Below, in pieces: positions 34,751 to 43,541 of a stretch of 64,000 bases of DNA. The translations under genes were made by a program, and so were the position numbers. Every line of letters starts with the position of its first letter. The first letter of the stretch is position 1. The stretch covers positions 29,042 through 93,041 of the forward strand of contig CALGYZ010000023.1 in assembly GCA_937934645.1 (NCBI GenBank). The letters run 5' to 3'. Origin of the DNA: an uncultured Bacillaceae bacterium (GTDB lineage: Bacteria > Bacillota > Bacilli > Bacillales > Caldibacillaceae). The notes below the pieces were generated by a model. The model searched no databases. It was not told where the DNA came from and saw only the letters and a program-made list of their open reading frames with translations.

Positions 34751-34989
34751 ATCAAGACACCTCCAAAAGGATTTCGTGAATACTGCCGTTTGGGTACATG
34801 ACAAAAGAAGCCGCCCGTCATTGAAAGGCATTAAAAAAGTGCAGGTGAATACACCCGCACTGTGTTTATGGAAAAATCCATAATCGTATCATAAATATAA
34901 ATGCAAAACCTGTTAACAACCATAACGGCGTCAACCAGGTGAGAAGCGGGTGCTTCTTCTTTGTCCGCAAACTGAGTATTCGATTAACT
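34751..34989 (-). promoter_or_regulatory. L20-type attenuator leader of infC-rpmI-rplT
   Basis: A 240-nucleotide untranslated leader with an intrinsic terminator at 34833-34862 (AGTGCGGGTG/CACCTGCACT followed by TTTTTT), upstream of the infC ribosome-binding site. The layout matches the L20 leader of Bacillus, in which excess L20 favours the terminator. I infer the L20 site from position and operon; I did not fold the full RNA. Confidence 0.7.
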
Positions 34990-34995
34990 TACTAT

Positions 34996-35025
34996 AGTGT
35001 ATCATATACAAGCTGTATATGTCAA
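34996..35025 (-). promoter_or_regulatory. Sigma-A promoter of infC-rpmI-rplT
   Basis: TTGACA (35020-35025) and TACACT (34996-35001) with an 18-bp spacer and a TG extension on the minus strand. The 35026-35186 interval upstream holds no gene that I can support. Confidence 0.75.
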
Positions 35026-35186
35026 GCACGGCCTTTGATGGAAAATGGTCAACACGGGCATTATAACAAAACAAAAAGAAAAATACAACTCTTTTTCAAA
35101 TGAAAAATTTCCGGGTGGTTTTGACCATGTGGGATGTGCCATGCAAAAAAATATTTCTTCTTAACTTTCGAATGATCCTTTCCGGA

Positions 35187-35226
35187 ATAAAAAATGACTG
35201 CCCGCGTCTTTTCAAGACCAGGCAGC
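35187..35226 (-). terminator. Terminator of thrS
   Basis: GCTGCC...GGGCAGT outer arms and GTCTT/AAGAC inner arms form a hairpin, followed on the minus strand by CATTTTTTATT. Confidence 0.75.
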
Positions 35227-35255
35227 ACCGTATTGATTCAACCGTGAAAAGCCGG

Positions 35256-37190
35256 TTAAATCTTCGATTCTTTCTTAATTTCCTCCAAAAACTCGGTGAA
35301 GGGGACGGTTTTGGAATCTTTTTCTCCGTATTTTCGGACGTTGACCGTATTTTCTCCCATTTCTTTATCACCGACAACAAGCATATACGGTATTTTTTGC
35401 ACCTGCGCTCCACGGATTTTATAGCCTAGTTTTTCATCCCGGACATCCAATTCAGCCCGGATCCCTGCCTGTTTCAATTGATCATGGACTGATTTAGCAT
35501 AGTCAAAATGAACTTCCGGTGATACCGGGATGACCTGCACTTGAACCGGTGCAAGCCATGTCGGGAAAGCACCTTTATATTCTTCAATCAAATATGCGAC
35601 AAAACGCTCCATCGTTGAAACAACACCACGGTGAATGACGACCGGACGGTGCGGCTTACCGTCTTCACCAATATATGTTAAATCAAAGCGTTCCGGCATT
35701 AAAAAGTCCAGCTGGACGGTTGATAATGTTTCCTCTTTGCCAATGGCCGTTTTTACCTGAACATCCAGTTTCGGACCGTAAAACGCAGCTTCACCTTCCG
35801 CCTCATAATATTCCAGGCCTAAATCGTCCATGGCTGATTTCAGCATGCTTTGTGCCTTTTCCCACATTTCGTCATCATCATAATATTTTTCCTTATCTTC
35901 CGGGTCTCGGTAAGAAAGACGGAATGTATAATCGGTAATATTAAAGTCCTCATAGACTTCCATGATCAGCTGGACGACCCGCTTGAACTCCTCCTGTATC
36001 TGGTCGGGCCGGACGAAAATATGGGCATCGTTCAGCGTCATGCCGCGTACCCGCTGCAAACCGGATAATGCACCGCTCATTTCATACCGGTGCATCATAC
36101 CGAGTTCGGCAATGCGGATCGGCAGCTCACGGTAGGAATGAATCTTATTTTTATAAATCATCATATGATGCGGACAATTCATCGGACGCAGAACCAGCTC
36201 TTCACCATCGCCCATATCCATCGGCGGATACATATCTTCATGGTAATGGTCCCAATGCCCGCTCGTTTTATACAATTCCACATTGGCTAAAACTGGGGTA
36301 TATACATGCTCATAGCCGAGTCTGATTTCCTTATCGACAATATACCTCTCGATAATCCGGCGGATCGTTGCCCCTTTCGGAAGCCACAACGGAAGCCCCT
36401 GGCCGACTAATTGATTGATCGTAAATATTTCTAGTTCTTTGCCAAGCCTCCGGTGGTCGCGTTCTTTCGCTTCTTCCAGCATTTTTAAATGTTGCTCTAA
36501 ATCTTCTTTTTTGAAAAACGCCGTTCCGTAAATCCGTTGCAACATTTTGTTTTTGCTGTCCCCACGCCAGTATGCACCGGCAATGCTCAATAATTTAAAT
36601 TCTTTAATTTTTCCTGTCGAGGGCACGTGCACCCCGCGGCAAAGATCGAAAAACTCTCCTTGTTCATATATAGTTACTGGCTCGTCTTCAGGAATATCAT
36701 TAATTAATTCCAGTTTATATTCATCACCGATTTCTTCGTACATCCGGATTGCTTCTTCCCGGCTGACTACTTTCCGGCGAATTTCCAGATTTTCGCTGAC
36801 AATTTTTTTCATCTCTTTTTCAATCTTCGGAAGATCTTCCGGTGTTATTTTTTCTTCCAAGTCGATGTCATAGTAAAAACCGTTTTCAATCACCGGGCCT
36901 ACACCGAGTTTTACGTTTTTATACAGCCGTTTAATCGCCTGGGCCATTAAATGGGCAGTACTATGCCGCATAATTTCAAGGCTCTCCGGATCTTTATCTG
37001 TCAAAATTTGGATTGTTCCGCTCTCTTCAATCGGCATCCTGAGATCAATCAGTTCATCGTTTAATTTCCCCGCATAAGCTCTTTTCTTAAGGCTGGGGCT
37101 GATTGAAGCCGCGATTTCTTCGGTTGTTGTTCCCTTTGGAAACTCTTTAGTGTTTCCATCCGGAAATGTAATTTCAATCATTTCTGCCAT
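35256..37190 (-). CDS. thrS: Threonine-tRNA ligase
   Basis: A 644-residue class II synthetase. N-terminal TGS domain (IEITFPDGNTKEFPKG), editing domain with the zinc histidines HSTAHLMAQAI, catalytic core with the zinc cysteine in RPMNCPHHMMIYK and class II motif 3 HRGVVSTMERFVAYL, then the C-terminal anticodon domain. ATG 37190 follows GAGGAGG at nine bases; earlier in-frame codons overlap the leader. Regulated by a Thr T-box. Confidence 0.96.
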   Translation of the reverse strand: MAEMIEITFPDGNTKEFPKGTTTEEIAASISPSLKKRAYAGKLNDELIDLRMPIEESGTIQILTDKDPESLEIMRHSTAHLMAQAIKRLYKNVKLGVGPVIENGFYYDIDLEEKITPEDLPKIEKEMKKIVSENLEIRRKVVSREEAIRMYEEIGDEYKLELINDIPEDEPVTIYEQGEFFDLCRGVHVPSTGKIKEFKLLSIAGAYWRGDSKNKMLQRIYGTAFFKKEDLEQHLKMLEEAKERDHRRLGKELEIFTINQLVGQGLPLWLPKGATIRRIIERYIVDKEIRLGYEHVYTPVLANVELYKTSGHWDHYHEDMYPPMDMGDGEELVLRPMNCPHHMMIYKNKIHSYRELPIRIAELGMMHRYEMSGALSGLQRVRGMTLNDAHIFVRPDQIQEEFKRVVQLIMEVYEDFNITDYTFRLSYRDPEDKEKYYDDDEMWEKAQSMLKSAMDDLGLEYYEAEGEAAFYGPKLDVQVKTAIGKEETLSTVQLDFLMPERFDLTYIGEDGKPHRPVVIHRGVVSTMERFVAYLIEEYKGAFPTWLAPVQVQVIPVSPEVHFDYAKSVHDQLKQAGIRAELDVRDEKLGYKIRGAQVQKIPYMLVVGDKEMGENTVNVRKYGEKDSKTVPFTEFLEEIKKESKI

Positions 37191-37238
37191 GCTTAACTGC
37201 CTCCTCTGTTCCTGATATTTTCGAAAGTAATCTCCATG

Positions 37239-37505
37239 AAAAAAACCCGTCCCCAATCTAGGGACGAGCTTTTAACCCGTGGTTCCACCCTGTTTCTCGC
37301 ACAAAAATACCGTGCGACTCAAACCGGGTAACGGCCGGAGCCGGCATCCATTACTGGGGAAATCCCGTTCACGGCTGCAGCTTAAAGGCGGTGAGCCTTT
37401 TATCCGTGTTAGGAAGGTTCCAGCCTATAGCCTTCCCTCTCTGTAAACCGTAATAAAAGGCCCGTGTCCTTTGCATCACTGTTCGCCATATCTTAATGTC
37501 ATAAT
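37239..37505 (-). promoter_or_regulatory. T-box leader of thrS (specifier ACC, Thr)
   Basis: The T-box AGGGTGGAACCACG lies at 37278-37291 on the minus strand and the terminator hairpin (CGTCCC/GGGGACG with a T run) at 37239-37266. In stem I the codon ACC (37390-37392) is followed by G and sits in the expected specifier loop. This fits antitermination by uncharged tRNA-Thr. Confidence 0.92.
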
Positions 37506-37647
37506 TAAAAAAGATAATGGAAAGGGGACAATAACGGTTATGTAAAATACAAACCTGCTTCCGATTGTCATTACCGGTCTATGATTCACCGGAGTACACA
37601 TCCCTGCAAAATAGGGGAAACATTGTCAAATTCCTTATCATGAATGT

Positions 37648-37676
37648 ATTATAAATTTTTCATATAAATTTTTCAA
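37648..37676 (-). promoter_or_regulatory. Sigma-A promoter of thrS
   Basis: TTGAAA (37671-37676) and TATAAT (37648-37653) with a 17-bp spacer on the minus strand. The start point near 37641 makes the leader about 450 nucleotides, so roughly 130 nucleotides precede the T-box itself. That stretch contains a CCGGT/ACCGG hairpin and no ORF. Confidence 0.75.
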
Positions 37677-37683
37677 GGCCGGA

Positions 37684-38511
37684 CTACAAATCATTTTCAG
37701 CGCGGAAAGATTCCAAGGAACAAATTTTCAGCTTTTCTTCGAATATATTTTTTAATGTTTGTATAATTCCGCTTTCCGGATCATCTGTATACAAATAAAT
37801 CTGTTCGGGTGCAATTGAAATTAACGGCGCAATGGTGACCGAGTCCACATAAACCGTATGCCGGGAAAGCAATCTCCGGTCAACATGCTTGTCCAGATCA
37901 GCCCGTTTGATCTCCCGCATATTTTGATCATAAAAAGTAAATCCGTCACTATTTACAAGATAAACTTTTTTCAGTCTGGGTTTCCTGCCTTTTAAAAACC
38001 GGCGCAAATAATAAATAAACGATTGATATTCCTGTTCCAGCTTATATTCATCAAGGGCTGTCTCTACAAAATAAAAAAGACTTTCCTTGTAAAAACGGAG
38101 CTGAAACGTATGAAAAGCTTCAAAAGAAAATGACTCTTCCCGTTCCAAAATATCCGTCAGCGCATAATCCAGCCGCTGGCTAATAAGCGAACGGTCAATC
38201 TTTACCGGTATTTCCTCACGCTGCCCGTCCAGAATTGAACATGTCAATTGAATTATTTCTGCCTGTTCATCCTGGTCCGTATAGAAAAACTGTTCTTCAA
38301 GTATTTTCCGGCACCACTCAATCCGTTTCTTTTCCGTAATCAATTTCAGTAACAGATATTTTATAAACGGAATCGCTCTTTCCTTATCTGAAAAATTAAA
38401 CAGAATGAAGGACCCTTCCCTTTGGAACTGTATATATCCTGCCGGTTGTTTTTCATATAGCTTGTGCAAAAATTTTGCTTCCTCGGCATTTTGAAATTGG
38501 ATACAAATCAA
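37684..38511 (-). CDS. ytxC: Sporulation-associated protein YtxC
   Basis: A 275-residue cytoplasmic protein matching the YtxC family (YtxC-like domain over most of its length), found in endospore formers next to dnaI and thrS. B. subtilis ytxC is listed as a putative sporulation gene without known chemistry. Distinct segments are FIKYLLLKLI and the C-terminal FTFYDQNMREIKRADL. The start is TTG 38511 after GGGGGAGG. Reads in line with dnaB-dnaI. Confidence 0.82.
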   Translation of the reverse strand: MICIQFQNAEEAKFLHKLYEKQPAGYIQFQREGSFILFNFSDKERAIPFIKYLLLKLITEKKRIEWCRKILEEQFFYTDQDEQAEIIQLTCSILDGQREEIPVKIDRSLISQRLDYALTDILEREESFSFEAFHTFQLRFYKESLFYFVETALDEYKLEQEYQSFIYYLRRFLKGRKPRLKKVYLVNSDGFTFYDQNMREIKRADLDKHVDRRLLSRHTVYVDSVTIAPLISIAPEQIYLYTDDPESGIIQTLKNIFEEKLKICSLESFRAENDL

Positions 38512-38621
38512 AGTTCCTCCCCCCTATGAGGCTTTCCCATGTTACATATATATGGGGGGCTTGGACACTTTAGAAGTTCTACTTTGCAAAAACCGGCATT
38601 GCTTAAATACTTCGTTGTGCT

Positions 38622-39554
38622 TTATTTTCTTTTATTCTCTCCGTCTATATATATGGGCTCTGCCAAAAAACGGATTCGTTCAATAATCCTGGCTGCTTTC
38701 ACCTTTTCTTCTTCTCCTCGCTGGCTGTATGTTAAATGGTGTTCCAGCTCTTGTAAATTGAAATTCGAAGTGAAAAATGCAGGAAGTTTTTCCAGCATCC
38801 GGTATTGAAGAACCGGACCGATTACTTCGTCACGGACCCAGCTGGATACTGCCTCGGCGCCGATATCATCAAACATTAATACCGGTGCCTTTTTTAGTAT
38901 TTCCAACTTTTCATTTAGAGTCCGGTCGTTGATTGACTGTTTCATTTCCCTGATCAGTTCGGGAACGTACACGATGATTGATGAAACTCCCTTTTCCGCC
39001 AACTCTTTTGCAATGGCACCGAGCAAAAAGGTTTTTCCCGTTCCAAATGGTCCGTATAAATATAATCCTTTTTGAAATTGACCTTTGGTAAAACCGAAAA
39101 TAAATTTCAAGGCCTTGTCCACCGCTTCCACCCGGTTTGGCGTATCCAAATAGACATCGCTTATTGAGGCATCCAATGTATCTTTCGGCATATGGATACA
39201 TTGAATCAGTCTTTCAAACCGTTTTTGCTGGTCTTCCAACATTTTCTTCCTGCAGGGCACATATTGGACATCGATGGACCGGTTGTTAAAAACAAGGCGC
39301 GGTTCATATCCGAAAATAATATTTTTACATTCGCTTACTGATTCACATTCTCTGCAATCCCTACTCTGGGAAATAAATTCATACAGTTTCCCAAGGCTGC
39401 GGTCAATCATCAGATTGGTGATTTGCTCTTTATGTTTATCCAAAAATTCCCGGACGTCCGGGTGGTTCAAAATTTCATGCCGGAGCATTTCAAACCGCTT
39501 TTGAAAATCTTCGCGGCTTGTGAGCTTTTTTAGCGTCTCATTAATATTTTTCAC
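38622..39554 (-). CDS. dnaI: Primosomal helicase loader DnaI
   Basis: A 310-residue AAA+ ATPase that loads the replicative helicase DnaC (DnaB of E. coli) in Firmicutes. The N-terminal domain has a zinc-binding cysteine cluster (CRECESVSEC and VPCRKK). The C-terminal domain has Walker A YGPFGTGKTFLLG and Walker B VLMFDDIGAE. Start GTG 39554 follows AAGGAGGTG. Fifteen bases after dnaB. Confidence 0.95.
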   Translation of the reverse strand: MKNINETLKKLTSREDFQKRFEMLRHEILNHPDVREFLDKHKEQITNLMIDRSLGKLYEFISQSRDCRECESVSECKNIIFGYEPRLVFNNRSIDVQYVPCRKKMLEDQQKRFERLIQCIHMPKDTLDASISDVYLDTPNRVEAVDKALKFIFGFTKGQFQKGLYLYGPFGTGKTFLLGAIAKELAEKGVSSIIVYVPELIREMKQSINDRTLNEKLEILKKAPVLMFDDIGAEAVSSWVRDEVIGPVLQYRMLEKLPAFFTSNFNLQELEHHLTYSQRGEEEKVKAARIIERIRFLAEPIYIDGENKRK

Positions 39555-39569
39555 TTCTTCACCTCCTTG

Positions 39570-40940
39570 TTACTTTTTATATTTCTTTAAGCGCTCTTCC
39601 AATTCTTTTCTTTTCCTTTCAAAATCAGGGTCTTGTCCGTCCTTTTCCAGAGGTTTGTCCCGGTTTTCCAGCCATTCCGGCACCTTCTCGGAACGAACTG
39701 GCTGGAATCTTTTTCCGGCACGCTGTTTTTTGCTTTTTTGCCATTCGGTATATTGCCGGTGCTCTTTTTTGGCCAGTTCCATGGCTTCCTTTACGGTTTT
39801 CACTTTTTTCCTCGCCCAATGGGAAGCAATTTTTTCGGCGAACGCTTTGGACAACTTCATATCCGTCCGTAACATACAATAATGAATGAGGACATTAACC
39901 ACTCCTGGCGGAAGTTTCTGATTAATCATAATATCTTCAACGAGACGTAAGTCGCTTGCCGCTGGCTCCGAGCCTTCCGATAAATCTGCAAGAACCTGCC
40001 GCGGGCTGACCGTTTCCAAATAGCGGATCAACCGCTCTTCTTTCGTTTTTGGCACATCGATTTCCGACTGGTAAATCGGACTCTGGGTCCGGTCAACAAG
40101 CTGCGGCAACGATTGGTAATGTTCAATTTGGTACCAGTCACGCGCCGCTTTACGCAATTTTTCAATATCAATTTCGTTTGTATCCGTAATACATGACAGT
40201 ACGATGTTTTTCATTTGGATGGCATCAATGCCGTACAAAAATGATAATTTCAAAATGGCTTCTCTAACTTCTTTTGTGATTGCCCGTTTCGGAACGATTG
40301 CTTCATCCAACCCCGCCATAAACAACTCGAAATCAAAATAGTCGGATGATATTGTTACGGGCGCAGCTTCCTCTCTGTGCGGATAAACAGCAGTTTCTTC
40401 TTCCGGATCATGAATCTCCGTGTAAGGTATGGCACTGGACGAACGGAATACTTGCTGGAACGGTTTCGTTATATTCTTGAATCCGTCCATATCCACAGCC
40501 GTATCGGCAAACTCTTTTTTCAAACGGTTATAATATTCCCGGCCGACTTTTTGGTATAAATAAATATTCAGTAACCCGTCGGAAAAAAAGCGTGCCGGGG
40601 ACAGGGGTGGTTTCAGTTTATATAAAAATAGCCTCGGGTCCTGATCATTTTTCACATAAGACTCCATCAACCCGATCGCTTCTAATTTTTGTCTTGCCCG
40701 GTAAATATCTGCCAAACTTAAATTAAGCAAATTCATTATATAGTAATGGGAAACCGGTTTGGACTTCAACCGTTTTTTTTCAACTTGATGACGCAAAGTC
40801 ATGTACATGCTGATGCAAACCGGACCGATTAAAGGCTGGTACAAAAACATCAGCACCCTTGAATCATCTTCGTTCGGCGGACCGTCAACAACTACGGTAT
40901 ACTGATCTGCCGGTATAATTTCTTTCCAATGTAGTTCCAT
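39570..40940 (-). CDS. dnaB: Replication initiation and membrane attachment protein DnaB
   Basis: The 456-residue Firmicutes DnaB, a primosome protein that bridges DnaD and DnaI at oriC and at restart sites. It has two DnaB/DnaD-type helical domains (about residues 1-180 and 290-390; the second holds LVEDIMINQKLPPGVVNVLI, the DnaD C-domain pattern). The lysine-rich tail follows. It stands between nrdR and dnaI as in B. subtilis, in what looks like one operon. Confidence 0.94.
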   Translation of the reverse strand: MELHWKEIIPADQYTVVVDGPPNEDDSRVLMFLYQPLIGPVCISMYMTLRHQVEKKRLKSKPVSHYYIMNLLNLSLADIYRARQKLEAIGLMESYVKNDQDPRLFLYKLKPPLSPARFFSDGLLNIYLYQKVGREYYNRLKKEFADTAVDMDGFKNITKPFQQVFRSSSAIPYTEIHDPEEETAVYPHREEAAPVTISSDYFDFELFMAGLDEAIVPKRAITKEVREAILKLSFLYGIDAIQMKNIVLSCITDTNEIDIEKLRKAARDWYQIEHYQSLPQLVDRTQSPIYQSEIDVPKTKEERLIRYLETVSPRQVLADLSEGSEPAASDLRLVEDIMINQKLPPGVVNVLIHYCMLRTDMKLSKAFAEKIASHWARKKVKTVKEAMELAKKEHRQYTEWQKSKKQRAGKRFQPVRSEKVPEWLENRDKPLEKDGQDPDFERKRKELEERLKKYKK

Positions 40941-40963
40941 ACTAAAACCTCAAATCTTCGCTG

Positions 40964-41431
40964 TTATGATTTTTTCTTTTCCTGTTTTAATATTTCTTTC
41001 AATTCTTCAAGAAATACGTTAATATCTTTGAACTGACGGTAGACTGATGCAAAACGCACATAGGCGACTTCATCAATTTCTTTTAACTTATCCATGACCA
41101 TCTCACCGATTGTTTCACTTTTTACTTCCGACAATCCGAGGTTTCTTAGTTCCCGTTCAATTTCCATGGTAATGTTTTCCAGTTGTTCCATACTAACCGG
41201 ACGCTTTTCGCAAGCTTTAATAATACCCCGCAAGATTTTATCCCTGCTGAATTCTTCCCTTGTTCCTTCTTTCTTGATCACCATCAGCGGATATTCTTCA
41301 ATCCTTTCGAAAGTTGTAAACCGGTATCCACATGATTCACATTCCCGGCGCCGTCGGATGGAACTTGCTTCTTCAACAGGTCTTGAATCAATGACTCGCG
41401 TTCCGATATATTTACATGATGGACATTTCAC
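40964..41431 (-). CDS. nrdR: Transcriptional repressor NrdR
   Basis: A 155-residue repressor of ribonucleotide reductase genes, with an N-terminal zinc ribbon (KCPSCKYIGTRVIDSRP and ECESCGYRFTTFERIE) followed by an ATP-cone domain (VIKKEGTREEFSRDKILRGI). Start GTG 41431 is ten bases after GGAGG and gives the usual VKCPSC N-terminus; the ten extra upstream codons are not conserved. Leads nrdR-dnaB-dnaI-ytxC. Confidence 0.95.
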   Translation of the reverse strand: MKCPSCKYIGTRVIDSRPVEEASSIRRRRECESCGYRFTTFERIEEYPLMVIKKEGTREEFSRDKILRGIIKACEKRPVSMEQLENITMEIERELRNLGLSEVKSETIGEMVMDKLKEIDEVAYVRFASVYRQFKDINVFLEELKEILKQEKKKS

Positions 41432-41584
41432 TTTTTCAAACCCTCCGTCAACGTTAGTCAATGTACTGTAATCTACCCTAGTCTTATATTACTATATTTC
41501 CCCGCTATAAAAAAAGAAGATGTTATCCCGGTGTTTTCACGCGATTACGCGATTCCAGACAGTTGTGATCAATAATGAAAACAA

Positions 41585-41639
41585 AAAAACTATCTAGCGC
41601 GTAAACGAAATCGTTTACTTGAAACACTAGATAGTTTTT
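41585..41639 (-). terminator. Strong two-tier terminator after gapB
   Basis: Outer arms AAAAACTATCTAG (41585-41597) and CTAGATAGTTTTT (41627-41639) enclose a second perfect palindrome, GTAAACGA/TCGTTTAC (41601-41618). In B. subtilis speD stands between gapB and nrdR; only this hairpin is present here. Confidence 0.85.
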
Positions 41640-41675
41640 GAAAGCTTTTCAAAAAACTTTTCGTCTTGTCCGTTT

Positions 41676-42704
41676 TTATCTGACAGCGGCCACTTCTTTG
41701 CTCATTTCTTTGGCAACAATTTTTACCAGATCAACTACACGGCAAGAGTAGCCCCACTCATTATCATACCAAGCCAGTACTTTTACTTTGTTTCCCTCTA
41801 AAACCATGGTCGAAAGACCGTCGATCACGGATGAACGTTCATCAGTAGTAAAATCAATGGAAACCAGCGGTTCGTTAGTGATACCGAGAATTCCTTTCAA
41901 CTCATTTTCCGCAGCTTCTTTAAAAGCTTCGTTTACCTCTTCGGCTGTAACTTCCTTTTTCAAATCTACGACTAAATCAACAAGTGAAACATTCGGAGTC
42001 GGTACACGTAATGCAATACCGTGCAATTTTCCGTTTAAGTGCGGCAATACTTTGCCGATCGCCTTCGCAGCCCCGGTTGTTGTCGGTATAATTGACTGTC
42101 CGCAAGCCCGGGCACGGCGCAGATCTTTGTGAGGGTTGTCAATATTTTTCTGATCGTTTGTATACGCATGCACCGTTGTCATAAACCCGCTTTCGACTCC
42201 GAATTTTTCATCCAATACTTTGACAACCGGCGCAAGGCAGTTTGTTGTACAGGAAGCATTGGAAATGATGTCATGTTTCTCTAGTTCAAGTTCATGATCA
42301 TTAACGCCGACAACGATTGTTACATCTTCATTTTTACCCGGAGCCGTCAAAATCACCTTTTTCGCACCGGCTTTTAAATGCAGCTGGGCTTTTTCACGGG
42401 CATTAAATTTTCCTGTTGCTTCAATAACGATATCTATATCCAAATCTTTCCATGGCAATTGTTCCGGATTACGGTTATTTGTCAGAATAACCTTTTTTCC
42501 ATTTACGATTAAGCAATTTTCCCCTGCTTGTACATCACCGGAAAATTTCCCGTGAATGGAATCATATTTCACTAAATGGGCCAGAGTTTCCGCAGGATAA
42601 CTAGCATTGACCGCTACAATTTCAAAATCGTCCATCAAAATTGCCCGGCGGAAAACCATGCGGCCGATTCTCCCAAATCCGTTAATAGCCACTCGTTTAA
42701 CCAT
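41676..42704 (-). CDS. gapB: Glyceraldehyde-3-phosphate dehydrogenase, gluconeogenic (GapB type)
   Basis: A 342-residue GAPDH closest to B. subtilis GapB, the NADP-preferring gluconeogenic enzyme. NAD(P) fold INGFGRIGRMVFRRA, catalytic cysteine in SNASCTTNCLAP, substrate loops TTTGAAKAIGKVLP and WYDNEWGYS. The VNASYPAETLAHLVKYDS segment replaces the VND acidic residue of GapA enzymes, as in GapB. A CcpN-like site overlaps the promoter. Neighbour coaE upstream. Confidence 0.93.
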   Translation of the reverse strand: MVKRVAINGFGRIGRMVFRRAILMDDFEIVAVNASYPAETLAHLVKYDSIHGKFSGDVQAGENCLIVNGKKVILTNNRNPEQLPWKDLDIDIVIEATGKFNAREKAQLHLKAGAKKVILTAPGKNEDVTIVVGVNDHELELEKHDIISNASCTTNCLAPVVKVLDEKFGVESGFMTTVHAYTNDQKNIDNPHKDLRRARACGQSIIPTTTGAAKAIGKVLPHLNGKLHGIALRVPTPNVSLVDLVVDLKKEVTAEEVNEAFKEAAENELKGILGITNEPLVSIDFTTDERSSVIDGLSTMVLEGNKVKVLAWYDNEWGYSCRVVDLVKIVAKEMSKEVAAVR

Positions 42705-42752
42705 TATAAAAGATGCCCCCTCATTCCTATAATAAATAAATTACCCTTAATT

Positions 42753-42781
42753 AGTATAACATATTATATGAATTATGAGCA
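42753..42781 (-). promoter_or_regulatory. gapB promoter with CcpN-like site
   Basis: TATACT (42753-42758) with an extended TG is the -10; TGCTCA 17 bases upstream is a poor -35. TATGTTATACT (42753-42763) fits the CcpN operator consensus TRTGHYATAYW as I recall it, and CcpN represses gapB in B. subtilis. Confidence 0.5.
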
Positions 42782-42833
42782 TACATATTGCCATTTTTAA
42801 CATAAAAAACTCATTTTCCGCACTTTCATTACT

Positions 42834-42890
42834 AAAAAAGGCTGTCCATATAAGATTCAGTCATTCTGAAATATATGAATGACAGAGCCT
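42834..42890 (-). terminator. Terminator of the phoPR-polA-coaE block
   Basis: AGGCTCTGTC pairs imperfectly with GGACAGCCT, with inner ATATA and TCA pairings, followed by TTTTTT on the minus strand. It lies after coaE. Confidence 0.75.
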
Positions 42891-42915
42891 GATCATGAAC
42901 AGCTTGGCGATAAAT

Positions 42916-43518
42916 TTATTCAATTATATGCCAACTTTTCAAAACAGATATTAATTGCCGTTTTGTTTCATCCAGCGTGCCGCAATTATCAATGACCGCA
43001 TCCGCCATTTTCTTTTTTTCCTCTATGGACATTTGGGAATAGATCCTCGCTTCAGCCTCTTCTTTTGTAAAGCCGTTTCTTTCCATTAACCGTTCCAACT
43101 GGGTTTGCTCATCCGTATATACCACAATAACTTTATGGACCATGTAGGTCAGTTTGCTTTCATATAGTAAAGGAATATCGAGAAAAACAGCTTTTTCGCC
43201 TCTTTTGACGGCTTCTTCTTTCTCGTTGTTCATTCTTTTTCTCACAGCTGGATGGACAATGCTGTTTAATTTTAAACGCTGTTCCTGGTCGTTAAAAACA
43301 ATATCCCCTAATTTTTTTCTATTGATCCGGCCATCGGGCAATAATATTTCTTCCCCGAAGTGCCGGACAATTTCATGATAAGCTTCCTCCCCCGGTTCAA
43401 CAACTGCCCGGGCGGCGATATCGGCGTCAATGACCGTAAAGCCGAGTTCTTTAATCATGTTTGAAACAGTGCTTTTTCCCGTAGCAATACTTCCGGTAAT
43501 TCCGATGATTTGCGTCAC
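42916..43518 (-). CDS. coaE: Dephospho-CoA kinase
   Basis: A 200-residue P-loop kinase for the last step of coenzyme A synthesis. Walker A GITGSIATGKSTVSNMI, then DADIAARAVVEPG, HPAVRKRM and DIPLLYESKL. GTG 43518 is eight bases after GGAGG and matches the family N-terminus; twelve upstream codons overlap the end of ytaF and are unlikely to be used. Last gene of the polA cluster. Confidence 0.95.
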   Translation of the reverse strand: MTQIIGITGSIATGKSTVSNMIKELGFTVIDADIAARAVVEPGEEAYHEIVRHFGEEILLPDGRINRKKLGDIVFNDQEQRLKLNSIVHPAVRKRMNNEKEEAVKRGEKAVFLDIPLLYESKLTYMVHKVIVVYTDEQTQLERLMERNGFTKEEAEARIYSQMSIEEKKKMADAVIDNCGTLDETKRQLISVLKSWHIIE

Positions 43519-43541
43519 TGTGTTTACCTCCACCGTCTGGA

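Noticed and set aside
35096..35429. Frames on both strands after thrS
   Set aside because: They overlap the 3' end and terminator of thrS and show no recognisable domain or ribosome-binding site.
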